A model generated the notes under the pieces. The model saw only the letters and a program-made list of their open reading frames with translations. It ran no database searches and had not been told where the DNA came from. From Leptospira sp. (lineage in GTDB: Bacteria > Spirochaetota > Leptospiria > Leptospirales > Leptospiraceae): a stretch of DNA of 64,000 nucleotides. Below, in pieces: positions 17,540 through 24,369 of the stretch. Position 1 is the first letter of the stretch, and each line of letters opens with the position of its first letter. The stretch lies in NCBI GenBank assembly GCA_016742255.1, contig JACVCB010000019.1:1-64000 (forward strand), in the 5' to 3' direction. The translations under genes and the position numbers were made by a program.

Positions 17540-18885
17540 TTTGTTTTCTCTCCTCCTCCATTCTCATCTAACAACGATTTCATTTCAGGATCATCCATTG
17601 GTAAATTTGGAGGGAAATCGTTGAACCTTCTCCACAATTCATAACCAACACTGACTCGATTGAGAAAAATCCATCCTTTTGCTCTTACCCCTTGTCTGAG
17701 GTAACGACTCGAAGGCCACTGCCGATCTTCATTATCAGGGATTACAAGGACACGAAAATTTCCTGATCCATTGTCAGTGATGTCCACTAGTTTGACAACA
17801 CCACCAAAAGTACCAACAGCAGTTTCGGGCCAACCACTGATTTGTAAAACTGGATACCCTTGGAATTGTAAACGAACTTTTCTTCCTTCACCAACTAACG
17901 GAATGTCATTCCCTGATATAAATAACTCTACAGCTTTGTCTTCCGCATCTGGGACAAGGATGGCAACTCCATCACCTTCTTTCACTTGTTGTGTATCTGG
18001 ATTCACAAGGATTCTCATGATGGTTCCATCTCTTGGTGCAAACACTTCCTGATTTTCTTGTCTTGATAACCTTGCATCTAATTTAGGTAGTTCTTCTAAA
18101 ACTCTCGCAACCTCAGATTGTGCAGAAGCAAGAGATGCCTTTGCATCATTGATAGATGCTTCAGCATCTTGTTGGACTTTTCCTGTATCACTATTTAATG
18201 CTCGTTCTTCTTTGACAGCGGCATCATAAGTTGCCCTTGCACGATCGAGACCGGTTTCTGCATTTGTATGATCAAGTTCTGCAAGTTCTAATGTACGTTT
18301 GGAAGTTAAACCCTTTTCCCATAATTGTTTTTGGCGGTCTAAATTGAGATTAGCTGTTTTTAAGGCAGCTTTTGCTGCATCTACTGCTTGTTCGCTGGCA
18401 CGAACTCTATCCCTCGCCATCATCATACGAGAATCGGCAGCACTCACAGCACTTCCTTTTGACGAACGTAAACTTAATATCCTAGAACGGATGTTATCTT
18501 CTCTGGAGCGAGCAGCTTCGAGTCTTTGTAAGAGTGCATTTCTTTCTTCGCGAATCCTAGTGATAAAATTGGGATCATTGTCCGAAATATCAATAATAGG
18601 ATCACCTTTTTTAACACGAGTCCCTTCGTGGACATGCCATTTAACAACTCTACCACTAATTGGAGATTCAATTACTTGTTGGCGATCTAGTGGCGCATAT
18701 GCCACGACTCTTCCAAAACCCATAGTGGTTTGTTGCCATGGAACATAAAGTAAGATGAGAACACTAAGAAAAAAAATAACCGTTAAGATATAAGCTAAAC
18801 TTTGTGCTGGAAGTGCAGTTTGTACCAATCGATATGATGGCAGATTTTTGCGAAGTTTCCATTTGGGTGACATATTCGTTTTCAT
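17536..18885 (-). CDS. HlyD-family periplasmic adaptor protein
   Basis: The 449-residue membrane fusion protein has one N-terminal helix (about 31-50, SLAYILTVIFFLSVLILLYV). A split biotinyl-lipoyl domain follows: IESPISGRVVKWHVHEGTRVKKGDPI, and later VFAPRDGTIMRILVNPDTQQVKEGD. The middle is a long coiled-coil hairpin (about 130-280). A beta-barrel and membrane-proximal region end the protein. It would link the inner-membrane ABC protein to the TolC channel. It lies 6 bases after the ABC gene and overlaps tolC, so the three are translated together. No substrate gene is adjacent. Confidence 0.9.
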   Translation of the reverse strand: MKTNMSPKWKLRKNLPSYRLVQTALPAQSLAYILTVIFFLSVLILLYVPWQQTTMGFGRVVAYAPLDRQQVIESPISGRVVKWHVHEGTRVKKGDPIIDISDNDPNFITRIREERNALLQRLEAARSREDNIRSRILSLRSSKGSAVSAADSRMMMARDRVRASEQAVDAAKAALKTANLNLDRQKQLWEKGLTSKRTLELAELDHTNAETGLDRARATYDAAVKEERALNSDTGKVQQDAEASINDAKASLASAQSEVARVLEELPKLDARLSRQENQEVFAPRDGTIMRILVNPDTQQVKEGDGVAILVPDAEDKAVELFISGNDIPLVGEGRKVRLQFQGYPVLQISGWPETAVGTFGGVVKLVDITDNGSGNFRVLVIPDNEDRQWPSSRYLRQGVRAKGWIFLNRVSVGYELWRRFNDFPPNLPMDDPEMKSLLDENGGGEKTK

Positions 18886-18891
18886 AGTGGT

Positions 18892-21120
18892 TTATGAATT
18901 AACCTTTAAGGAATGAGAATCATCTTCTAAGCGCAGGATTTGGTCCATTTGTCCCAGTATGGTTGGTGATTTGGATACAATGAATACTGTCCATTCCCGA
19001 TTTTTTTGGAGCAAAACTTTCAAACAAGAAGTTAACAAAGGAGGTGGTAATTGGTCAAGAATTCCATCAATCAGGATCAGTTTCGGATTTCCAATGATAG
19101 CTCTTGTTAGGATTAACAATGCAGATTGGACATTGTCAAAAGGATGCCCAAAAGTTAACAGTTGTGTGTGGATTCCTTGTGGTAAAGATTGAATTGTTTT
19201 CCAAAGTCCTAAATCTTCTAATAGATCTCGTATTGTAATCAGAGAAATTTCTTCGCGTCCCACTCGGATATTTTCTAAAATCGTTCCTTCAAAAATTTCA
19301 TTCCCTCTGATGAGAACTGTATACGATTGAATCTGCTCTTTTGAAACTTCATGGATATTTTGATGGTTGTATTCAACAATTCCAGAGTTTGGTTCTCTTA
19401 GTCCGCTGAGTAAATCAAGTAAGATATGCGCATCGTAAGGTGTATTGGAAGTGACACCGATTGTTTTTCCTGCTTGGACTTTTAAATTGAATTGGTTGAA
19501 AATTTTATGTCCGTTGGCAAGTGAATAATCTACTCCTGAAAATTGAACCTGGATCGGTCCTTTCGGAATTTCAAAAGGAACTGTTTTAGCAGTTAATGTC
19601 GGTAAATGGAAAACCGAATTAATTTTATCAACTGCTGCTATTAAACTATAAAAACTATCCAATTGTTTTCCAAACTTGGATATATCATTTAGAACCTTTG
19701 CAATCACTAATTCTGCGGCAACTAATTGTCCAATTGTAAGTTGTCTATGAATGACCAAATAACCACCAATCCCTAAGACAATTGCACTTGCTAACGCTTG
19801 TATGCCGACAAGTCCAATGATTTGTTTGATGTAAACAGAGAAGTATTTTTTACGAGCAAAAAGATAATCGCGGATAATAGAATCTGCTCTTTCAATTGCA
19901 AAATGAGACCCAAACGTAGAATGAAATAAAGCGGAATGCCTCGAAATTTCCTCGAGCCATGCAGCTACCTTATACTTCTCTTTTGAAATTTTGATGTAGT
20001 TTTCAGAAGCAGGTTTTCCTAGTTGGTAGATTACAACGTAACCACCAACAACCAATATAAACAAAGAAAAAACAATAAAGATAGGATGGTAAAATGAGAT
20101 GAGTACGAATCCGATAACGGTTGTTAAGACAACTGCTAATCCATCAACCAATAATGAATGAATGGATTTTTGAATGGTCATTGTATCAAAAAATCGATTC
20201 ACAAGTTCAGGATTATGGTGTTTGTCTAAGGCATCTTGTTTGATCCTTGGAAAACGAACAGCAAACTCAGTGGCGATCCTAACAAACACTCTTCTTTGTA
20301 AAATTTCTACGACATAAATTTGAATGGTTTGCATTGCTCCTGCAAAACCCAAAAAGAAGACAACTAAGAAAGTTAGAATGATGACAGGTTGTAATAAAAC
20401 CCCGAAGGCAACAATATTGACTAAGGAAGAGGTTGCAACTGGAACAACTAAAGATAAAATTCCAATTCCAATTCCATAAATAAAAACAATCCAAACATCC
20501 TTTGACTCAATGCGTATGAGATGATAAATTTGTTTGATTGCATTTTTGACTGCAGAGGATGTGGAATGAGATTCCTTTTGCGATGAAAAGGGAAACATTG
20601 GTTCTGCGACAATCCAATCCACAACATCCTTTGTTGATTTGATTTCGAATAATTTTAGAAATTCTTTTTCGGAAACCCATTCTTCATCACCAATATGATT
20701 GTGTAAAGGTCGTATGAGATAAGAGGATGCATGGTATCCTAAAATCGCATAAAATTCAGGAAGACCAAGTTCCTTATTTTTAATTTGAAATAAAAAAGGT
20801 GCTTCTTTTGTGATATAACTCCGAATCTCCAAAATGGATTTTTGGACGAAGTTAAGTTTAATTTGGTATTGGTGAGAAGCTGCTATTAAGTAATCGAGGA
20901 ATTCCAGTTTTGCTTCATGTGGGAATTTGCTACGAAGTGATCGGAAACCTTCCAATAATTGGCTAGGGACAGATTGGATACTTAAAGATTCGGATAAAAA
21001 ATCTAAAATGGACTGAGCGAGAGACTCACCAGTCGAAAGTCGTATGGGAAGTTCGATTTCCTTTGTTTTGAAGAGTTGGCTTCGGAAATGGCGAAGCAAC
21101 GATTTTATTAATTTTAACAT
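18892..21120 (-). CDS. ABC-exporter-like protein with a degenerate nucleotide-binding domain
   Basis: The 742-residue protein has the order of a type I secretion ABC exporter: an N-terminal soluble domain (1-200), a six-helix transmembrane domain (about 208-480) and a C-terminal NBD (about 523-742). The N-terminal domain may be a C39-like domain without catalytic Cys/His, but the match is weak. Every NBD motif is altered. The Walker A position reads TSNTPYDA (557-564) with Ala for Lys. The Q-loop Gln is Arg 605. The LSGGQ signature reads FDNVQ (661-665). The Walker B Glu is Gly 686 (LILIDG). The switch His is Ser 716. The frame is intact and the flanking fold segments are well kept, so this is not simple decay. 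The gene heads the ABC-HlyD-TolC unit. A non-hydrolysing partner or a scaffold is possible. Confidence 0.85.
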   Translation of the reverse strand: MLKLIKSLLRHFRSQLFKTKEIELPIRLSTGESLAQSILDFLSESLSIQSVPSQLLEGFRSLRSKFPHEAKLEFLDYLIAASHQYQIKLNFVQKSILEIRSYITKEAPFLFQIKNKELGLPEFYAILGYHASSYLIRPLHNHIGDEEWVSEKEFLKLFEIKSTKDVVDWIVAEPMFPFSSQKESHSTSSAVKNAIKQIYHLIRIESKDVWIVFIYGIGIGILSLVVPVATSSLVNIVAFGVLLQPVIILTFLVVFFLGFAGAMQTIQIYVVEILQRRVFVRIATEFAVRFPRIKQDALDKHHNPELVNRFFDTMTIQKSIHSLLVDGLAVVLTTVIGFVLISFYHPIFIVFSLFILVVGGYVVIYQLGKPASENYIKISKEKYKVAAWLEEISRHSALFHSTFGSHFAIERADSIIRDYLFARKKYFSVYIKQIIGLVGIQALASAIVLGIGGYLVIHRQLTIGQLVAAELVIAKVLNDISKFGKQLDSFYSLIAAVDKINSVFHLPTLTAKTVPFEIPKGPIQVQFSGVDYSLANGHKIFNQFNLKVQAGKTIGVTSNTPYDAHILLDLLSGLREPNSGIVEYNHQNIHEVSKEQIQSYTVLIRGNEIFEGTILENIRVGREEISLITIRDLLEDLGLWKTIQSLPQGIHTQLLTFGHPFDNVQSALLILTRAIIGNPKLILIDGILDQLPPPLLTSCLKVLLQKNREWTVFIVSKSPTILGQMDQILRLEDDSHSLKVNS

Positions 21121-21150
21121 GTGAATTTCAATTCGTGCTTTAGACTCCTC

Positions 21151-21180
21151 TTGACAAAACTTAGTTTTTGATTTTCTATT
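21151..21180 (+). promoter_or_regulatory. Candidate sigma70-type promoter for the YceI gene
   Basis: A perfect TTGACA (21151-21156) is followed after 18 bases by TCTATT (21175-21180), four of six matches to TATAAT. Transcription would start near 21187, leaving a very short leader before the AGAGGA ribosome site and ATG at 21198. It lies in the gap between the divergent ABC and YceI genes. This is pattern reading only. Confidence 0.35.
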
Positions 21181-21197
21181 TTTGGATAGAGGATTCT

Positions 21198-21803
21198 ATG
21201 AAAATTTTTTATTCTATTTTAGCTTTATTCATTGTCGGCATTTTGGGGCCAATTGTTGCAGAAGAAAATTGTGAATATGAGTATGATCCGAACAAAACCA
21301 ACTTAGAATGGACAGCGTTCAAGTTTACTGAAAAAACAGGTGTTAAAGGTAAATTTGATAACATTCGAGTGACGGGAAAAACGAAAGACAAATCAAAGTT
21401 TGGTGTCGCAGAAAAAATTCGATTCCAAATTGACAGTTCGTCCGTGAACTCATCCAATCCAGACCGTGATGCCAAAATCAAAAAGTTTTTCTTTGGATCT
21501 GTAAAAGGAAATCATAAATTAACAGGTCATTTTTCAGACCTCTCATCGGGAGAAACTGGCACGGCAAAATTACACCTTCAATTTGGAAAATTCAAAACAT
21601 CAGTTCCCGTAAACTTTGTATGGAAAGAGGATACGGTAGAAGTAGTGGGAACAGTGGATGTGGCAACTCTTGGTTTAACACAAGGTTTATCTAAATTAAA
21701 TGCCGAGTGTAATGATTTACACAAAGGTGCAGATGGAGTGAGTAAACTTTGGCCTACAGTTGATGTGAAAGTAGTTTCCACATTGAAAAAAGTTTGTAAG
21801 TAA
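21198..21803 (+). CDS. YceI family periplasmic protein
   Basis: The 201-residue protein has a signal peptide (MKIFYSILALFIVGILGPIVA) and a lipocalin-like YceI domain. The domain shows the typical start NKTNLEWTAFKFTEKTGVKGKFDNIRV, broken here at TAFKF, and ends SKLWPTVDVKVVST. YceI proteins bind long lipid-like molecules such as isoprenoid quinones in the periplasm. The frame opens earlier at 21168, but the ATG at 21198 is preferred since it follows an AGAGGA ribosome site and begins the signal peptide. It stands alone on the plus strand, divergent from the exporter operon. A second YceI gene is at 29944. Confidence 0.88.
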   Translation: MKIFYSILALFIVGILGPIVAEENCEYEYDPNKTNLEWTAFKFTEKTGVKGKFDNIRVTGKTKDKSKFGVAEKIRFQIDSSSVNSSNPDRDAKIKKFFFGSVKGNHKLTGHFSDLSSGETGTAKLHLQFGKFKTSVPVNFVWKEDTVEVVGTVDVATLGLTQGLSKLNAECNDLHKGADGVSKLWPTVDVKVVSTLKKVCK

Positions 21804-21821
21804 TTACAGATTGTTTTAACG

Positions 21822-21837
21822 TAACAAAGTTTTGTTA
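21822..21837. repeat. Short AT-rich inverted repeat between YceI and DUF1801 genes
   Basis: TAACAAA (21822-21828) and TTTGTTA (21831-21837) form a 7-base inverted repeat with a 2-base spacer, 18 bases after the YceI stop. It could be an operator or a weak AT-only hairpin. There is no run of T after it, so it is not a convincing terminator. Confidence 0.25.
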
Positions 21838-21870
21838 ACTTAGGTTTGGGTAAGGACGGTGAAGTTTTAG

Positions 21871-22260
21871 ATGGACAAAGAAATTCAAAACTATCATCAA
21901 TCTTTATCCCAAACAGAACAAGAAATTTGTAACTTGTTGTTTGAAGTGATCAATACATCACTTTCAAAATCTGAACATAAAATTTGGCATGGGCATCCTG
22001 TTTGGTTCCTGGATGGAAATCCTATTGTAGGTTATAGTAAACGAAAATCATGTATCCAACTTCTCTTTTGGAGTGGCCAAAGTTTTGAGATAGAAGGCCT
22101 CACACCAGAAGGTAGTTTTAAAGCAGCAGTAGCTCGATTTACAGATGTAAAACAAATCAAGAAAAAAGATCTAAAACTATGGCTTACCCAATCAAAAAAA
22201 ATACAGTGGGATTATAAAAACATTGTAAAACGAAAAGGGAAACTAGAGAGACTCAAATAA
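21871..22260 (+). CDS. DUF1801 domain protein
   Basis: The 129-residue protein fits the small DUF1801 (YdhG-like) fold: an N-terminal helix pair (IQNYHQSLSQTEQEICNLL), then IWHGHPVWFLDGNPIVGYS, a strand with CIQLLFWSG, and a C-terminal helix with KKIQWDYKNIVK. Some relatives are annotated as iron-chaperone-like, but the biochemistry of most is unknown, so I give no function. The ATG start has a weak upstream GACGGTGA. It ends just before the acetyltransferase gene, and the two are probably one unit. Confidence 0.75.
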   Translation: MDKEIQNYHQSLSQTEQEICNLLFEVINTSLSKSEHKIWHGHPVWFLDGNPIVGYSKRKSCIQLLFWSGQSFEIEGLTPEGSFKAAVARFTDVKQIKKKDLKLWLTQSKKIQWDYKNIVKRKGKLERLK

Positions 22261-22276
22261 ATTGAGTCGTTCCATC

Positions 22277-22726
22277 ATGTTAAATATAAGTATAAAAAAA
22301 CTATCTGCAGATGATTTGTTTGAGTTTCTAGATCTCATTCGTGTTTTTGAAGATGTATTTGAAATGAAACAGTTTCAAATGCCAAACGAGAGTTACCTTC
22401 AATCTCTTTTATCACGAGATGATTTTTTTGTGTTTGTTACATTAATTGATGGAAAGGTAATCGCTGGACTCACTGCTTATCTATTGAGACAGTATTATTC
22501 CGAAAGACCACTGGTTTATATTTTTGATTTAGCGGTACAAACGAAATGGCAACGAAAAGGAGTTGGTAAAACATTAATTCGAAGCATCAATGAATATTGT
22601 AGAAAAGAGGGCATGGAAGAAGTATTTGTCCAAGCAGATGTAGCTGATGAGTATGCTTTGGATTTTTACAGATCTACAGGTGGTCTACCAGAAGAGGTTA
22701 TACATTTCACGTATCCTTTAAATTAA
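22277..22726 (+). CDS. GNAT N-acetyltransferase resembling aminoglycoside 3-N-acetyltransferase type I
   Basis: The 149-residue protein has a GNAT fold with the acetyl-CoA loop KWQRKGVGKTLI. It resembles AAC(3)-I enzymes along its length. Shared features are YIFDLAV before the loop, then EEVFVQADVADEYALDFYRSTGG, and an ending EEVIHFTYPL, corresponding to VQAD..D..A..LY...G..EEV.HF in AAC(3)-Ia. Those enzymes acetylate gentamicin or fortimicin. Many chromosomal relatives do not confer resistance, so the substrate here is open. I chose ATG 22277 rather than the TTG at 22262; neither has a strong ribosome site. It follows the DUF1801 gene after 16 bases. Confidence 0.8.
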   Translation: MLNISIKKLSADDLFEFLDLIRVFEDVFEMKQFQMPNESYLQSLLSRDDFFVFVTLIDGKVIAGLTAYLLRQYYSERPLVYIFDLAVQTKWQRKGVGKTLIRSINEYCRKEGMEEVFVQADVADEYALDFYRSTGGLPEEVIHFTYPLN

Positions 22727-22828
22727 TTCTTTTCATTTTTTTAGTTCTCTAATTAAGAAACTTCCTCTCTCTGAATTTGTTTACATAAATTTGGAATCGA
22801 ATGAATGTATGTCATTACGAGGCCATTT

Positions 22829-23395
22829 ATGAAATATATTTTTGCATTCTTTTTCCTAATTGTGATTGGGTGTAACACGCAGCAGAAAATCAATCACCAA
22901 AAAAATCCAAATGAAAACGATACTATTCAACTCAGTGAATCGGATCTTTATAAAGGTCCTGATTTACTCAGTCCTCCCAATTCTACTGGATTTCAATATT
23001 CAAGTTACCTTCCAATTTCGTTTGATGAATTCCTAGAACGAGGTTTTAGTGAAGAAAATTCGAAAGGAATGAAAATATTCAATTCGAGAAACAAAATCAT
23101 ATTAAAACTCACGGCATATCCAACTAAAAATTTGGATTCGGATGAAATTGGAAGAAGGGATACGTTTGCTCTTTTTTATCCAAATATGAAAGCCATCATT
23201 CATATTTATGATTCTAAGTTAAAATTTAAATACAAAGACCAAAATTTTTTATTCATTTTTCAATCCCAATTGGTTCCTTATTTACGATCGGAAGTGAAAC
23301 TTGGCGATTTAGTTGGATTATTTGTACTACATGCTACCTACGATGAATTTTCAAATACACATGTGATACTTGTGAATGAATTTCATAAATACTAA
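22829..23395 (+). CDS. Hypothetical lipoprotein
   Basis: The 188-residue protein has a signal peptide ending in LIVIGC (cysteine near residue 15), a lipobox. The mature part is rich in Asn, Lys and Ser and has no family pattern known to me. It contains a beta-rich segment ending LVGLFVLHATYDEF and HVILVNEFHKY. The ATG at 22829 follows CGAGG at 22818-22822 and is preferred over an upstream start at 22805. It is transcribed alone and converges with the SRPBCC gene. Probably membrane-anchored in the envelope; function unknown. Confidence 0.75.
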   Translation: MKYIFAFFFLIVIGCNTQQKINHQKNPNENDTIQLSESDLYKGPDLLSPPNSTGFQYSSYLPISFDEFLERGFSEENSKGMKIFNSRNKIILKLTAYPTKNLDSDEIGRRDTFALFYPNMKAIIHIYDSKLKFKYKDQNFLFIFQSQLVPYLRSEVKLGDLVGLFVLHATYDEFSNTHVILVNEFHKY

Positions 23396-23427
23396 ATCAA
23401 TTCTTTATGGAATAACTCCTAACTGAT

Positions 23428-23898
23428 TCACAAATGGATATGTCCTGCTAAGTGCTTACCTGTTTCTAAGTACGTTTTTAGATTGGAAAGAACACTTGGC
23501 CATCCAGACGAAATGCCATTAAACATTTGTGGGTCTAAATCTAAGTGAGTGACAGTCAATCGAACAAGTCCATTTGCATAATTGGAAATTTCGAACGTGA
23601 CTCGAGAGTGTTTTGATTCATCGTCTTTATCTTTCGGTCGTGACCATGAAATCACTAATTTGTTAGGAGGATCTATTTCCAAAACTTTACCTACGATATC
23701 AACGGTTTTTGTTTCATCCATCTTCACATGTTTCCACTCCGATCCAAGTTTCCATTCTGATACATTGATATGAGCAGGATTTTTGGACAAAGGATCTGAC
23801 CAATACTTACTTGTGATTTCTGGATCGGTGATTGCATTCCATACCTTTTCTGGTGTACTTAGAATAAATGTCACATAAACAAAGTTATATTGTTCCAT
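23428..23898 (-). CDS. SRPBCC (AHSA1-like) domain protein
   Basis: The 156-residue protein has the Bet v1/AHSA1 START-like fold. The conserved opening is FILSTPEKVWNAITDPEITSKYW, the centre is VLEIDPPNKLVISWSRP, and the ending is GWPSVLSNLKTYLETG, as in the standard SRPBCC family paired with ArsR regulators. The cavity of such proteins binds small hydrophobic molecules, but the ligand is unknown. It overlaps the end of the ArsR gene by 14 bases. The pair is a common bacterial unit of unknown signal. Confidence 0.88.
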   Translation of the reverse strand: MEQYNFVYVTFILSTPEKVWNAITDPEITSKYWSDPLSKNPAHINVSEWKLGSEWKHVKMDETKTVDIVGKVLEIDPPNKLVISWSRPKDKDDESKHSRVTFEISNYANGLVRLTVTHLDLDPQMFNGISSGWPSVLSNLKTYLETGKHLAGHIHL

Positions 23899-24229
23899 GG
23901 CTTTCTCCTTCCAATTGTGTTTTGATTTCGTGTAAAAATCCTAAACGATTCTCTTCAAATTTACGTACCCATCGTTCATAAACTTCGTAAATCGGAACAG
24001 GATTGAGAAAATGAAGTTTCTCTCTTCCTTTCCAAACCGCTGTTACCAGGTTTGCCTTGACCAAAATCTCAATGTGTTGGGTTGCCGATTGCCTTTGCAT
24101 GTCGAGTTTTTCGCAGAGTTGGGTCAGAGTTTGTCCATTTTTAGAGAATAGAAGGTCTAGAACCTTTCTCCGGTTCGGATCTGCCATTGCCTTGAATATG
24201 AGGTCTGTCCCTTTTCCTTCTTTTTGCAA
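23885..24229 (-). CDS. ArsR-family transcriptional regulator
   Basis: The 114-residue protein is a winged helix-turn-helix of the ArsR type. MADPNRRKVLDLLFSKNGQ leads into the recognition region LTQLCEKLDMQRQSATQHIEIL, then the wing TAVWKGREKLHFLNPVPI. There are no metal-binding cysteine or histidine pairs, so it is not a classical metal sensor. The start used is TTG 24229, which lacks a ribosome site; an ATG at 24187 is an alternative that would trim 14 residues. A perfect inverted repeat starts 11 bases upstream and is probably its own operator, so autoregulation of the ArsR/SRPBCC pair is likely. Confidence 0.88.
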   Translation of the reverse strand: MQKEGKGTDLIFKAMADPNRRKVLDLLFSKNGQTLTQLCEKLDMQRQSATQHIEILVKANLVTAVWKGREKLHFLNPVPIYEVYERWVRKFEENRLGFLHEIKTQLEGESHGTI

Positions 24230-24240
24230 GTAATTTTATT

Positions 24241-24260
24241 ATGCAGGTAAATACCTGCAT
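24241..24260. promoter_or_regulatory. Palindromic operator upstream of the ArsR gene
   Basis: ATGCAGGTA and TACCTGCAT form a perfect 9-base inverted repeat around AA. It sits 11 bases before the TTG start of the ArsR-family gene. Size, symmetry and position fit the binding site of a dimeric winged-helix regulator acting on its own promoter. Binding by the neighbouring gene product is inferred from position, not shown. Confidence 0.6.
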
Positions 24261-24369
24261 GTCAAGGAGATTTTTGAACTTTAAGTGCAAAGTGTTGGGA
24301 TTGTCACAAAAGTTTAGGTGGAGTGAGTTATCTTTGGCCTATAGTTGGTGGGAAAGCAATATGAACCAG

